Positions 24,647-35,535 are shown, counted from the first letter of the stretch. The stretch: DNA of 64,000 nucleotides from Cymbomonas tetramitiformis (GCA_001247695.2 LGRX02035082.1:1-64000), one strand, 5' to 3'. A program made the numbers and translations. Notes: generated by a model not told the origin, from the sequence alone.

Positions 24647-26634
24647 CTTTTCTGAGCCACTGTCAAAAGACGCACATGGTAATGGCATGCGGAACTTTGG
24701 CGAAATTTGAAATGGCAAGACGGGTTGTACGATTTATAAGATCTGCGTAAGATTGACGGCAGATGCAGGGGCGGAACTTTGGCGAAATTCAGGGCGAGGA
24801 GGATAGGAACGTCAGATCTTGCCTAGTCACGATGCCGAGTTAATCGTGGTGTCGAGGGACTTCGTCATGGTTTCACAAACACGAGTTCCCTGAATTTCTG
24901 CAATGGTTCGGATCAGGTCACTTTGTCATTTTTGGGACGAAAGATTTGCTTCGCGTTTCAAAGATTCACCTCTCGCAGTCCAAACGCTGAACGTCATAGT
25001 CAGCAGTGCCGTTCGTAAGTTATTAAGTATGGAAATCTAGGTTATCGGCTGCCCGCCCCAACTTTGTTGCGCTACTGCAGGCACACTCGCTTGTGATTTT
25101 AATCACATTACCTGAAGTGCATTTTTTTTCAACGTTCCTAACGAATATACATGTATTCACAAGGCGAATACCTTTCTTTTGAGCTCTTGATCGACCCCAT
25201 CCGCAACCGCATCAGCTTCGTTTGCAGTCGCCACTGCAAGCTAAGCCGATGCGGTTCAATATAGGGTCGACTAATTCACGGCAGCCGAGGGGTTTTCGTG
25301 CGTTCTAGCGCAAGAAACTTACGGGATATATTCGTATCAATATTATGAATATACCCTGTAAGTTTCAGGTCATACCTTGAAGTATGCTTCAAACAGTCGC
25401 ATATTGGCATGAGGCGTTTTGGGTTCGGGTTTTGACGATTTACCCGAAACTGCCTTGCAGAATTGGAGTTGTCGTGCACCCCAACTCACGAATCCTGACA
25501 GATATATTCATAACAATATTATGAATATATCCCGTCAGTTTCAGGTCATACCTTGAAGCATACTTCAAACAGTCGCATATTGGCATGCGGCGTTTTGGGT
25601 TTGGGTTTTGATTTACCCAAACCCAAAACTGCCTTGCAGAATTGGAGTTGTCGTGCACTCCAACTCACGAAACCTGGCGGATATATTCATAACAATATTA
25701 TGAATATATCCTGGAAGTTTCAGGTCATACCTTGGAGCATACTTCAAACAGTCGCATATTGGCATGAGGCGTTTTGGGTTTTGATTTACCCAAACCCAAA
25801 ACTGCCTTGCAGAATTGGAGTTGTCGTGCACTCCAACTCGCGAAACCTGGCAGATATATTCATAACAATATTATGAATATATCCTGGAAGTTTCAGGGCC
25901 TGCCGTCAAGTATGCTTCAAACAGTCGCATCTTGACAAGAGGCGTTTTGGGTTTAGATTTATCCTCTTGTCAAGATGTGACCGTTTCGAGTGTACTCGAC
26001 GACATGCCCTGAAACTTACGGGATATATTCATAATATTGATACGAATATATCCCGTAAGTTTCTTGCGCTAAACCGCACGAAAACCCCTGAGCTGCAATG
26101 AATTAGTCGACCCTATATATCTTGAACCGCATCGACTTAGCTTGCAGTCGCGACTGCAAACGAAGCTGATGCGGTTGCGGATGGGGTCGATCAAGAGCTC
26201 AAAAGAAAGGTATTCGCCTTGTGAGTACATGTATATTCGTTACGAACGTTGAAAGAAATTGCACTTCATGTAATGTGATTAAAATCACAAGCGGGTGTGC
26301 CTGCAGTAGCGCAACAAAGTATCTAGGTTATCAGCGGGCAGCCGATAACCTAGATTTCCATACTTAATAAGTAACAAACGGCACTCCCCTCGACTGCAAT
26401 ATTTTACCGCTGCGATATTCCCTCTGTTCTTCAGAGCAATTCCTCCCCGTTTCGTGACGTGGCAGTCGTCGTCTGCGAACTGCACTGTGTACACAGCGAA
26501 GAAACTTGGATTAAATCTGTGAAATCTCCACCGTGGAAAGTTTTTAATCGTCGGTTATCAGCGACGCGCCATTTGGCAGAATCCAAATAAAATGTCGTTT
26601 TTTTGACAGTGGCCCAATAAAGGGTGCTGATCGT
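24647..26634. mobile_element. 2.0-kb insertion in gypsy integrase, TSD tcacc, containing a foldback structure
   Basis: Flanked by tcacc on both sides (24642-24646 and 26635-26639). Removing it rejoins integrase codons (AAANKGE to VWVDGQH). Near the ends, gccactgtcaaaa (24655) and its complement ttttgacagtggc (26601) form a terminal inverted repeat. No transposase frame inside. It contains the foldback element 25005-26385, which may be a second, nested insertion or its core. Confidence 0.7.
25005..26385. repeat. Foldback element: about 365-bp inverted arms around a 178-bp tandem array
   Basis: The left arm 25005-25370 and right arm 26010-26385 are reverse complements with few mismatches: agtgccgtt, attaagtatggaaatctagg, cgcttgtgattttaatcaca, ctcttgatcgacccca and gaaacttacgggatatattc all occur in both. 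Between them three to four units of about 167-179 bp repeat at about 25374, 25552, 25731 and 25898 (cttcaaacagtcgcatattg, ttgcagaattggagttgtcg), each with its own attatgaatatatcc palindrome. It could fold into a very large hairpin. No open frame of note. Confidence 0.9.
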
Positions 26635-26889
26635 TCACCTTTGTTTGCTGCAGCCTGTATGTGTCGCGCGTCGAACGGCTCCATCATGCGTTGCTGGACC
26701 ATCTGCAGGTTTACCCGCGCTGCCTGTAATTGCCGCGCAAACTGCTTTGCCAGCTCGTGCGCTGTCCCTCTCTTGTCCGCTGCCACTCGTCCACCTTTCC
26801 TTCGCCTCGATCCGCCTTCCAAAGCTGCGTCCATGAAGAAGTCCAGCTGCGTTGCTGGAGCGTGACTGTTCGTACTACACCAGCTCAAG
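26635..26889 (-). pseudogene. Gypsy integrase segment between two insertions
   Basis: Contains AKQFARQLQAARVNLQMVQQ, the helical segment that follows the integrase core in chromoviruses, ending AAANKGE at the tcacc target site. On the right the frame meets element 26890-27936. Confidence 0.8.
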
Positions 26890-27936
26890 TGGCTACTATC
26901 CCGAGATCCTTGTGGGAGGACCTAGAACGCTCTAGATCCTCCCACAAGGATCACTTTTTCAATAATTTATTTAGGCGCCCCACGAGCTTTCTACAAGTCA
27001 ACACCAAGGAATACTTTCCACATGGGACATATACTAAGTAGTATGGTGCGTGGTTTGACGAGAATCCATCATATATACTCCTAGCTAATGCATTTATAGC
27101 ATGCCCCAACCAAATTTTGAACTGCTACGCCTTTTAAAGCTTCAAAAGCGGGGTGTATCTTCCATAATTTTTTGCCAATCGTATATGGATCATTTGCCAC
27201 CATAGACATAATATATCTCAAGGTATGTATGTATATTAATTATGTTTGGGTCAAAATACGACTTGGATAATGTATATTGGACACATCACACGAACGCGGT
27301 CACATGGGTAAGATATACACATTCCTTAAGTATGGGGACGATTTCGCATTTTGGGCGTGAGTCTTGGTCCATTTTAAGCTTTAAGGCTAGATCTTTGCCT
27401 TGGTGAGCACTTCAGTACTTTAATATGACTTCAAAGTCTCCTTGGGATTTTTTGGGGATTTTTTGAACGGTTAGAACTACCGCTAGAGGTTCTAGAATAC
27501 GATTTTCAGACCCTGATAATGATGGAAATATTGAATTTCGACGGTACTACACCATAGCATGCGCATATGCGGCGATTAATCCGGCTAGTATGATATTAAA
27601 GGGCTTACAAAATTAGTTTTGGTCATATTCTCGAGGGTTAACAACATACGCACCAACCCGAGCTCGTGTAGCAAGGCCTAGAGTTGTCGGTACCCTAGAT
27701 CCTTGTGGTAGGATCTAGCATTTTGATTAAAATTCTGTGAAAGCACCCACCCAAACCACGCTAAGATTAAAGGTCAAACCATCGACATTTCAAGCAAAGA
27801 AATGTTATAGATAATTCAAAAGGTTCATAAATATTGCCCCAAAGCATATGCCGGGCCACTATATACGACATACGAGGTCGCCATACCCATTTGCGCTAGA
27901 TTCTTGTGGGAGGATCTGGATTAAGGATAGTAGCCA
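26890..27936. mobile_element. TIR element A (1047 bp), TGGCTACT family
   Basis: Ends tggctactatcc / ggatagtagcca. Flanks caag (26886-26889) and caaa (27937-27940), a 4-bp duplication with one change. The left end has an inverted pair gatccttgtgggagga ... tcctcccacaaggatc; the right end repeats ttcttgtgggaggat. It sits in the integrase after the GFSPF segment. No transposase. Confidence 0.88.
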
Positions 27937-28233
27937 CAAAGGGGGAGAATCCAGTTGCTGCTGACGTGGTGGAGTCATTGATCGCGTACTCCACAGGTGC
28001 CACCCAGAGGTCCCAGTCCTTCTGGTTCTCAGTGACGTAGCAGCACAACATGCGCTCCACAGTGTGATTGCTGCGTTCCGCTTGACCGTCGTTCTGGGGA
28101 TGATAGGGAGTAGTGCTGGTCACCTTGACGCCCATCAGCCGCATGAACTACGTAGTTATACTGTATACTGAGTCATAGCATCGCGAAAGCGAGGGTCACG
28201 GTAGCACACTATCTTCATGGGGGCTCCGTGTAA
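27937..28233 (-). pseudogene. Gypsy integrase core, second Asp and catalytic Glu part
   Basis: VCYRDPRFRDAMTQ supplies the second catalytic Asp region and PYHPQNDGQAERSN the catalytic Glu. LWVAPVEYAINDS and TGFSPF follow. One stop and one frameshift lie near 28150. Confidence 0.88.
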
Positions 28234-29306
28234 TGGCTACTGCCCGACAGTCCTTGTGGGAGGACCGAAACGGCGTTGGGTCCTCCCACAAGGACCGGTG
28301 TTGCGGGAATATTTTTAGCCGTCCTCTTGACGGTCTTAGTGCCTACCCTTCGGTTTTTAGTACACTTAGGACCTACACTGAGTGTCCATATGCGCCATCA
28401 ACCGTATATCGTCATAAAATGACTATATCCAATGCATTTGTAGCATGTACCCTATCATTTCTGAGTTGCGACTTTTGGAGGACGTTCAAAAACATGCCAT
28501 GCCATTCAAATATTTTAATCCAATACAATTCCAGGTCAAACAAGCCGCCCAAGTACAAAAATTTATCCTAACATCATACCCAATCATACTTGCAAGATTA
28601 TACATGTTGGCGACCTCGTATTGGGTGTATATACGCACTCAAATCGACCTTACACCTGTAAAAAACATTTTTGATCCAAGATTTTCAAATGTTTTTTTTT
28701 CGTTACTACGGATACTATGAATGCCAAATAGTGTTCGGATATGATAGATGTATGATGTGCCACGTCGCATTTTTCATGTAAACATGTTTATCGATTTTAG
28801 AATACTTAAGCATGTCAATATGTGCAGTAGTCTACTCGGAACATTGCTTTGGAATTCGGCGAGAGCAGATTTTTGGATGGCCGATTTTGATGAAATCTAA
28901 TTTTTTCGTGGGTGCATGACATTGTGAGGGATATATACCGCAGTATTGTGGATTCCGAAGATGTTGTACATTGTAGAGGGCACGAATAGGTCATGTTGAA
29001 GTATTTTTTAAGTGCAGTGGGCACTAGGAAGGCCACTTAGTGAGTGTAGGTGGCTTGGGAACTTCCGGTCCTTGTGGGAGGACCGGCCTTTTTATTTAAT
29101 TTCGAGCGGTTTCACCCCCACTTTTCAATAACGTAAACCACATCGCTACACCGAGTATTACACCCAACACACGTTTTTAGATAATTATTGGACACCTAAA
29201 TATGACCCCAAAGCACTCATATACCAACTATATCGAAAAAACGCGGCATATATCCCAAATTCACTTCGGTCCTTGTGGGAGGACCGGACCTTCGGGTAGT
29301 AGCCAG
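28234..29306. mobile_element. TIR element B (1073 bp), TGGCTACT family, TSD gtaa
   Basis: Ends tggctactgcccg / cgggtagtagcca; perfect gtaa duplication (28230-28233, 29307-29310). The left end contains gtccttgtgggaggacc and its complement ggtcctcccacaaggacc; the right end has ggtccttgtgggaggacc. An internal frame at 28445-28720 (MYPIISELRLLEDVQKH) is related to a minus-strand frame in element C (MYPIIFHLQLLEDVKKH), so the two share internal sequence in opposite orientation. Confidence 0.93.
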
Positions 29307-29790
29307 TAACCGCCATACCGCGTCCATGAACAGTTTGACCACCACCTCTGCAGAGCTGTCGGTGTACGTCATTGGCACCACATGTACCATCTTGCTCAGC
29401 TTGCAAGTGAGGTAGCAAAGGCGTTTACTCCTCGCTGAGTCATTGGGAGACCAGTGACGAAATCAATGTTCACCACTTCCCAGAGCCTGCTCGACACTCT
29501 ATGAGGTTCGGAGGTTGCAACAGTCTCATGGGGTACCCCTGCCGCGGCTGCGTCTGCTGGCAAGTCACGCACGTCTTTACCCACTCCGCTACATCCAGAT
29601 CCATCCGCGGCCACCAGAAGCGTCTTCGGACACGATCCAGCGTCTTATCCCTGCCGGTGTGGCCTGCGGACGGTGCCTCGTGTGCCTCTCTCAACACCAG
29701 CTCCCGTAGGGGCGAGTCCGGGGCCAGTACCACATGATAGCGCCCTTCAGCTACTCTCCAGATGATGTCGCTCACCAGCCGGAAGTGTTC
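29307..29790 (-). pseudogene. Gypsy integrase HHCC zinc domain and first Asp
   Basis: HEAPSAGHTG ... RFWWPRM ... CVTCQQ is the H-H-C-C zinc-binding domain. WEVVNIDFVTGLPM carries the first catalytic Asp. At least two frameshifts. Element B interrupts it on the left. Confidence 0.9.
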
Positions 29791-31345
29791 TGTGCTGTGC
29801 GATGGTGCTGGGTGCTTAACAACTCCTGTTTCAGGGTTCTGAGATACTCGCTGCGCATGTGTTCTGCTCTCAGAGCTCGCAAGAACACCCCTGGCTCCAC
29901 TGTCCCCGTCTTATCTCTGACCTTCGCTGCTGCTCCTGAGAGTGTGACTGCTGGTTGCGCAGAGGGTCTCTCGCGTGTGACCAGCTTGCTGGGTGGCTTC
30001 TGCGGTCTGGCTATCACCACTAGCACTGGCCATGGAACTGGTAGCTCCTGCAGATAGAGCCGAGCGATGACCCCTCTCTTCCCCAGGTGAGGTAAACAGC
30101 TGGTTGGGCTCACGGCGTGCTCGTTCGCTCTTGGAATGATCTCAACGATTTCCAGGCCGAAATCGCGTAGTAACGGTCGCCAATTCACAAGTCTGGCAAC
30201 AAGAACAACGAAGGCACGGGTCCTGCTTCGCCTCGGATGCATAATGTCTCAGGATGCCATCGATGCTCACGTAGTTACTAGGGTCCGAACTCTGAAAAGG
30301 GGGCATTGCACCAGACGATACGGCCCCTCCACTGCTCGTTCAGGCAGTCAGTCCAGAAGGTGCTCACCTGTCTGTTCTGACCCATAGAGTCACACCACGC
30401 GTCCACCTGAAATGGTCCACCCATGTCAGCACCCGAGAGTACTTGCTCTGCAGCCTTGCGAACTCTGAAGAAATCAGCTTCCAATCCTGCTTGTCCACCA
30501 GCGGTTCTCCCGGTCGGTCGGATTCTCGGGTTTGATTGCTGCCGCTCTGCTGCTGCTGCCGCTGGTCGCTGCTCCGCTGCTGTTGCTGCTGGCTGCTGCT
30601 CCGCTACCTGCGTTCGCTGTGCTGCTGGCTGCCGTTGTTGCTTTTGTGCTGCTACTGCGGGCGATTGTGCTGGGAGTGTCTCTGACAGGGCAACTTCCGC
30701 GTCCAAAGGAGACACATGGTCATCACCTGTTGCTGGCTGCTCTGCTGCTACCGCTCGTTGCGCTCTCGTAGTCACTCCTGCGAAAGCAGAGACTGCTGTC
30801 ATCGTGGCCACTGTGTCCATGGCATCGCGCCACAGGTCGGGAGTCTCTGCCCACCACGGTGCATTGAGCTGCGCCAGCTTCCCTGTCACTACTGTCGGGC
30901 TCAACGGTGGGTGTTCCTCGTCCTCCTTCTCTGACGAGCTGAACCCCGCATCCAATGGAGAGATGGGGTCCTCCTTCTCCACCTCCTTCTCCTTTACCGC
31001 GTCATTCACCTCAGCTTCGGCCTTCGGTACTTCCGCTGGTTTCCCCTTGGCACCTGCAGCTCGCATCCCTTCTTCAGCTGTCACTGGCTGGTCGGTACTC
31101 AGGTCCACGTACCCTGCCTCCTTGAGCCCTTCTCTCGCAGATGTCTGTACGTAGTCTGGTCTGCGAGACGCGGCATCCGGCACCACCAGTGTACGCCCTG
31201 GCATATGCTCCATAGCGTGCACACCCACCTCCACCAGATCCTCATACCGCCTAGCTTGTCTTCGGCTCAGCTCTCGACCTGGCGCAAAGAGCCACTTCAA
31301 CGGGGCGTGGTCTCCCATGAGTCGGAACTCTGTGAAGATAATAAG
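29791..31345 (-). pseudogene. Gypsy RNase H C-terminus, linker and Dam-like methyltransferase domain
   Basis: The right end gives GDHAPLKWLFAPGRELSRRQ ... VVPDAASRRPDY, the end of RNase H. A long Glu/Ala/Gln-rich linker follows (31150-30430). Then VDAWCDSMGQN, TFWTDCLNEQWRGRIVWCNA and PFSEF, and in shifted frames ILRHYASEAKQDP, LFLLPD, NWRPLLRDFGLEIVEIIPRA. This resembles the Dam-like (N6-adenine type) domain found in some algal gypsy and DIRS elements, whose catalytic loop is NPPF; here it reads NAPF. Two or more frameshifts. The domain assignment rests on motif memory. Confidence 0.7.
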
Positions 31346-32414
31346 TGGCTACTGCCCAAAATCACGGTCCTGTCACAAGGACCGAAGTGATTTGGGACTA
31401 TCCGCCGCGTTTTTTCGATATAGTTGATATTTGAGTGTTTTGACATCATATTTGGGTGTCCAAGAATTTATTACGAACCTCTTTTGGGTGCTATACTCGA
31501 TATGGGCATGTGCTTGAGAGGAATGAAACGCGGGGGTAGTACCGACGAAAATTAAATAAAAATGCCGGTCCTTTCACAAGGACCGGAGTGCCCGAAGCCC
31601 CGTACACCTACTAGATGGCATCCAAATGCATCTAGCAATTAAACATATCATGTTTATGACCCAATAGTGCCCTCTAATATGTACCACCTCATAGATAGCC
31701 ATGATACTTCCGCAGTCATGGCTCACAATAGCATGCACTCACGGAATTTCGGATCATATGCATATTAGGACCTAAAAAATATGTCAACCCATAATTTTTA
31801 GAGTACATGCAATGCACAATACTGCCAGTTATGGTGATGTTAATAGCTCAAAAAATCAATTGATATGTATATATGAACACTACAATGTGCTAGCAGCCAT
31901 ACGTGAATAATGCAGATGCTATTCGACAAAATTCTTCAAGCCTTCAAGAAAGTTTTTGCTGCATAAAATAGTGGATATACGGGTGGATATACGAGCACTC
32001 GATATATGAGAGTGGATATACGACCCAATATACACCGAGAACGTGCATAATATTTTGCGCATGATTGGATATGATGTTAGGATACATCTTGGAAGGTTGG
32101 CGGGTTTGTGAGACCTAGAATTCAATTGGATAAACATTATTAAAGGCATGGTGTGTTTTTTAACGTCCTCCAAAAGTTGCAAGTGAAAAATGATCGGGTA
32201 CATGATTCAAATGCACTGGATATACTCATTTCATGACGATATACTGTCAATAGCGCGTGAAGGCACATAGTATAGGTCCATTGGAAACTAACATTCCGGG
32301 TGGGGTGCACTCGGAACGCCAAGAGGACGGCTTAAAAAATCCCGAAAAGTCGGTCCTTGTGACAGGACCGGACGCGATTCCAGTCCTGTCACACGGATCG
32401 TTGGGCAGTAGCCA
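31346..32414. mobile_element. TIR element C (1069 bp), TGGCTACT family, no matching TSD
   Basis: Ends tggctactgccc / gggcagtagcca. Flanks are taag on the left and ccta on the right, unlike its relatives. The left flank is minus-strand RNase H, while the right flank is the gag tail of a different, plus-strand gypsy copy. Stem motifs: ggtcctgtcacaaggacc at left; ggtccttgtgacaggacc at right. Confidence 0.88.
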
Positions 32415-32991
32415 CCTACGCTTGCGTAGCCGACAGCGCGGATCGCCAGCGGAGGAGTCGCTCGCGGTCATCGACTCCGCCCTATCCTACCCCTGGGCTA
32501 CAGGGGATGCGGGTGGAAATTCTGTGGGGGTGCCCTCGGCTGCTGTCTCAGCTACGGGGACCATTCCTGGCTCTGGGGGGGACATTCCGGGGATGCCAGA
32601 CGCATGGTGCAGCCTGTACAGGGTGCACCAGTATCGGGAGCGGCAAGCAGCAGTGACGCCAGCGGAGGTGAGGCAGGACTTGTTCGGCGAACAACAGCAC
32701 GAACGACACAAGTCTCGCGGGGCCGCCACCGAGCTTGGTGCTGATGTCCCCGTCGCTGCAGTGGACGATGAACCACTGGTGCGTGACTCGTCACCGGAAG
32801 TCGATGACATTGACCTGACCCAGCAGCTGGCCAGGGCAAATGATCCGCAGCAGGTAGACCCTGCAGTTTCGGATGCAGCAGACGACGACGACAGTATGAC
32901 CCAGTGCCTGGCCAAAAATAAGGACACTGACACCCTCGCCGCACTGAACTCCCACCACCTGCAGCAGGATACGGGGAGTGATGAGGACTAG
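32415..32991 (+). pseudogene. Gypsy gag C-terminal / linker part
   Basis: Open frame running in from element C to a TAG at 32989-32991. Hydrophilic, acidic, with SSPEVDDIDLTQQLA and VTPAEVRQDLFGEQQ. No CCHC knuckle seen. The stop lies 12 bp before the ATG of the protease-RT frame, in the same reading frame, so it may be a read-through site or a mutation. Confidence 0.6.
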
Positions 32992-33003
32992 CCGGAAGAG
33001 GAC

Positions 33004-34560
33004 ATGCCCAGCCACCCGCTGGTGGATGACGATGACAGTGAGGACGAGGGCGATGAAAACTTGGAGGCGGGCGTCGGCCGTTGTAAGCGCATCATGTGTG
33101 GCGGTGGCGTGCTGTGGACCGCCCACCTCGCTGCGGCTCACAATCAGGATGGCGCGTTGCTTCTGGTGTTCTACGCGTACCTGCGTGGCAAGCGGGTGAA
33201 GTTGCTTATGGACTCGGGGGCCTCAGATAATTTCGTCTCTGACGAGTGTGCGAAACGTTGTGGTCTACGCGTGCAGAATGGTCGGTGGATGAAGGTGACG
33301 TTAGCGGACGGGTCGGTTAAGACCACTGGCGCTATCGCGTACTCGAAATTCACGGCCCGCACCGCGGCGGGCTCCACGTACAATGAGTCGGCCATGGCAA
33401 CGCATGTGTTGCCGCTCGGGATTCAGGTGGACGTGGTGCTGGGGGGGAAGTGGCTGCGAAGCCTCTCCCCCATCGTACTTGATTACTCTGGTCATGGCTC
33501 TGTGTCCTTCGCACGGAGGACGAAAGGAGGGGGAAAAGAGCTGGTGACCATAGCGGGCTGCAACCCGGGCAAGAGTGCTGGTGGGCGCGGCGGTGACTGC
33601 GCGGGTCTCATCGACGAGGTCTTTTTGACTGCGGTGCAGCTGCGGAAGCACCTCTTGTACGCAGAGACGAAGAGGCTTGCGGGTGACACCTCGTGTCAAC
33701 CGGCGTGGCTCATGATGGCGCGCAGGGACGGCGGGGAGCACGAGTCAGCCTACGCGGCCACTGCGATCGGTGATCATCCCGACTCGGATCTCATCGCGGC
33801 CGATGCTGAGGCCGTTGACGCGGCGTGTCTCTCGGTTGAGACTGATGTGGCCGACGCGGCGGAGACTCACCCGGTGCGACGCCCCGAGCAGCCCACAGCC
33901 AGTGCCCAGCCGGCGAAGCTGGAGCCGCCGGACACAGAGGGCACGGCTAAGGACATTCCGCAGGATACGAAGGATGCTAAGGTGTCGCCCCACTTGAGGG
34001 CGAAGTTTCAAGCACTCTTTGAGGAGTTCTCCGAGGAGTTACGTGACGCCCTCCCCGACATCTCCAAACTACGGCGGTCACTGGAGGACGAGGCCAGGGT
34101 CACCCTGAAGGCGGACAAGGAAGGAGGACCTCCGTTTCGTCGCCCCTACCGTATGTCCGTAGAGGAGCTTCGACAGCTGCGCGAACGTATCAAGCAACTG
34201 GTGGAGAAGGGCTACATCAGACCCTCGGCCAGCCCCTACGCAGCGCCATGCCTCATGGTACCCAAACCAGGCCAGCCTAACAACCTGCGCCTGGTGGTGG
34301 ATTACTGCCAGCTGAACTCTCAGACGGTGAGGGATCAGTATCCACTGCCGGACATCCAGCTGATGTTCGATGAGATGCAGGGTGCCACTCATTCCTCCTC
34401 CTTTGACGCCGTGGATGGGTTCTGGCAAGTTCCCATGGCCGAGGAGGATGTGGAAAAGACGGCTTTCACCACTCAGATGGGCTCGTATGAGTGGTTGGTG
34501 ATGCCTCAAGGACTACAGAATTCCCGTCACAATACCAGCGAAGGATGCAGAGAGCGCTAG
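33004..34560 (+). CDS. pol: Gypsy protease and N-terminal reverse transcriptase
   Basis: 518 codons. Protease active site LLMDSGASDNFVS near residues 70-82. RT starts about residue 380: RRPYRMSVEELRQLRERIKQ, GYIRPSASPYAAPCLMVPK, LRLVVDYCQLN, then FDAVDGFWQVPMAEEDVEKT and MPQGLQNS. A one-base deletion in the C-run at about 34523 shifts the frame just before the SQYQRRM helix, and the true RT continues in the frame that opens at 34491. Not functional as a single protein here. Confidence 0.92.
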   Translation: MPSHPLVDDDDSEDEGDENLEAGVGRCKRIMCGGGVLWTAHLAAAHNQDGALLLVFYAYLRGKRVKLLMDSGASDNFVSDECAKRCGLRVQNGRWMKVTLADGSVKTTGAIAYSKFTARTAAGSTYNESAMATHVLPLGIQVDVVLGGKWLRSLSPIVLDYSGHGSVSFARRTKGGGKELVTIAGCNPGKSAGGRGGDCAGLIDEVFLTAVQLRKHLLYAETKRLAGDTSCQPAWLMMARRDGGEHESAYAATAIGDHPDSDLIAADAEAVDAACLSVETDVADAAETHPVRRPEQPTASAQPAKLEPPDTEGTAKDIPQDTKDAKVSPHLRAKFQALFEEFSEELRDALPDISKLRRSLEDEARVTLKADKEGGPPFRRPYRMSVEELRQLRERIKQLVEKGYIRPSASPYAAPCLMVPKPGQPNNLRLVVDYCQLNSQTVRDQYPLPDIQLMFDEMQGATHSSSFDAVDGFWQVPMAEEDVEKTAFTTQMGSYEWLVMPQGLQNSRHNTSEGCRER

Positions 34561-35535
34561 AACACATCCCCTTCTTACGAATCTTCATCGACGATGTGGT
34601 TTTGTTCACTGTGAAGGGAGGAGTTCAGGAGCACTATGGGAACGTGCGCACCTTCCTGCAAACCTGTCGGGAGAAATGTGTATACCTGAAGGCGTCCAAG
34701 GCGCAGATGCTGAAGGAGTCCTTGAAGTTCCTTGGTCACACCCTGTCTAGCGAGGGCTGCAGACCCCAGCATGACAAGGTGGCAGCGGTGCGGGACTGGC
34801 CGGCGCTGGAGAACGCGACCCACGTTCGTCAATTCCTGGGCTTGGCTGGGTATTACCGACGTTTCATCCACTGCTTCTCCGACATCGCACAACCCCTCAC
34901 CATGCTCACCAAGAACGATGTGGAGTGGAAGTGGGGTCCGGAACAGCAATGGGCCTTCGAGGAGCTGAAGGCTGCCCTGGTGGATGCTCCTGTCCTGGCC
35001 CTGCCGAACGTTAAAACGGCGGCTGATGGATCGGCCCCGTTTTTGGTGCAAACCGACGCCAGTGGAGTAGCGCTGGGGGGAGTTCTGATGCAGGACTGTG
35101 GTGAAGGCCTCAAGGTGATCGCCTACGAGAGCCGAGAATTTTCTGCAGCAGAGCAGAATTACCACACGGGAGAGAGGGAACTCTGTGGACTCCATAACTG
35201 TACCACGGTAGCTTGGCGGCACTACCTGATCTTCACTGCTTTCAAGCTGCAAGGAGACCATCGACCTCTGGAATGGCTGATGGGTGGAGCCAGGGAGGGA
35301 GCTGAGCCGACGCCAGACACGGTGGTACATGGACCTCGTGGAGGTGGGCGTTCCTCGCATGGAGTATGTGAAGGGAGCGCTGCTGCTGGTACCTGACGCA
35401 CTATCGCGAAGGCCAGATTACGCAGCCAAGACCCCGCGGGACGGCGGGAGGGACTACACGAAGCTGGCATTTTGGACGCCAAATCTGACCTCCCGAAAGA
35501 CCCACTCTCGGTGCTGGATGCATCTGACCTCTTAA
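34530..35535 (+). pseudogene. pol: Gypsy RT palm/thumb and RNase H
   Basis: Continues RT with the catalytic FIDDVVLF (YIDD-type), FLGHTLSSEG and FLGLAGYYRRFI, then RNase H with QTDASGVALGGVL and YESREFSAAEQNYHTGEREL. A second frameshift near 35280 moves the RNase H end (PGRELSRRQ ... LVPDALSRRPDY) into the frame 35284-35535. Confidence 0.92.

Larger units (their letters stand above)
22255..31345 (-). mobile_element. Ty3/gypsy chromovirus pol with two methyltransferase-like domains, broken by insertions
   Basis: Once four nested insertions (23639-24272, 24647-26634, 26890-27936, 28234-29306) are set aside, the minus-strand pieces read as one polyprotein: RNase H C-terminus (31318-31160), acidic/Gln-rich linker, Dam-like domain (about 30420-30110), integrase HHCC and DDE core (29775-27937), integrase C-terminus (26889-26635 joined to 24646), chromodomain (24400-23570) and a cytosine-C5 methyltransferase (23350-22540). 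Continuity across the insertions is supported by target duplications and by protein motifs that resume where they stopped. Gag, protease and RT are missing upstream, where a fifth element (31346-32414) replaces the flank. Many frameshifts and stops make it inactive. Confidence 0.8.

Noticed and set aside
30423..31154. 243-codon plus-strand frame in the gypsy region
   Set aside because: Antisense shadow of the Ala/Gln-rich linker of the minus-strand pol; its Cys/Ala/Ser composition is the mirror of that linker.
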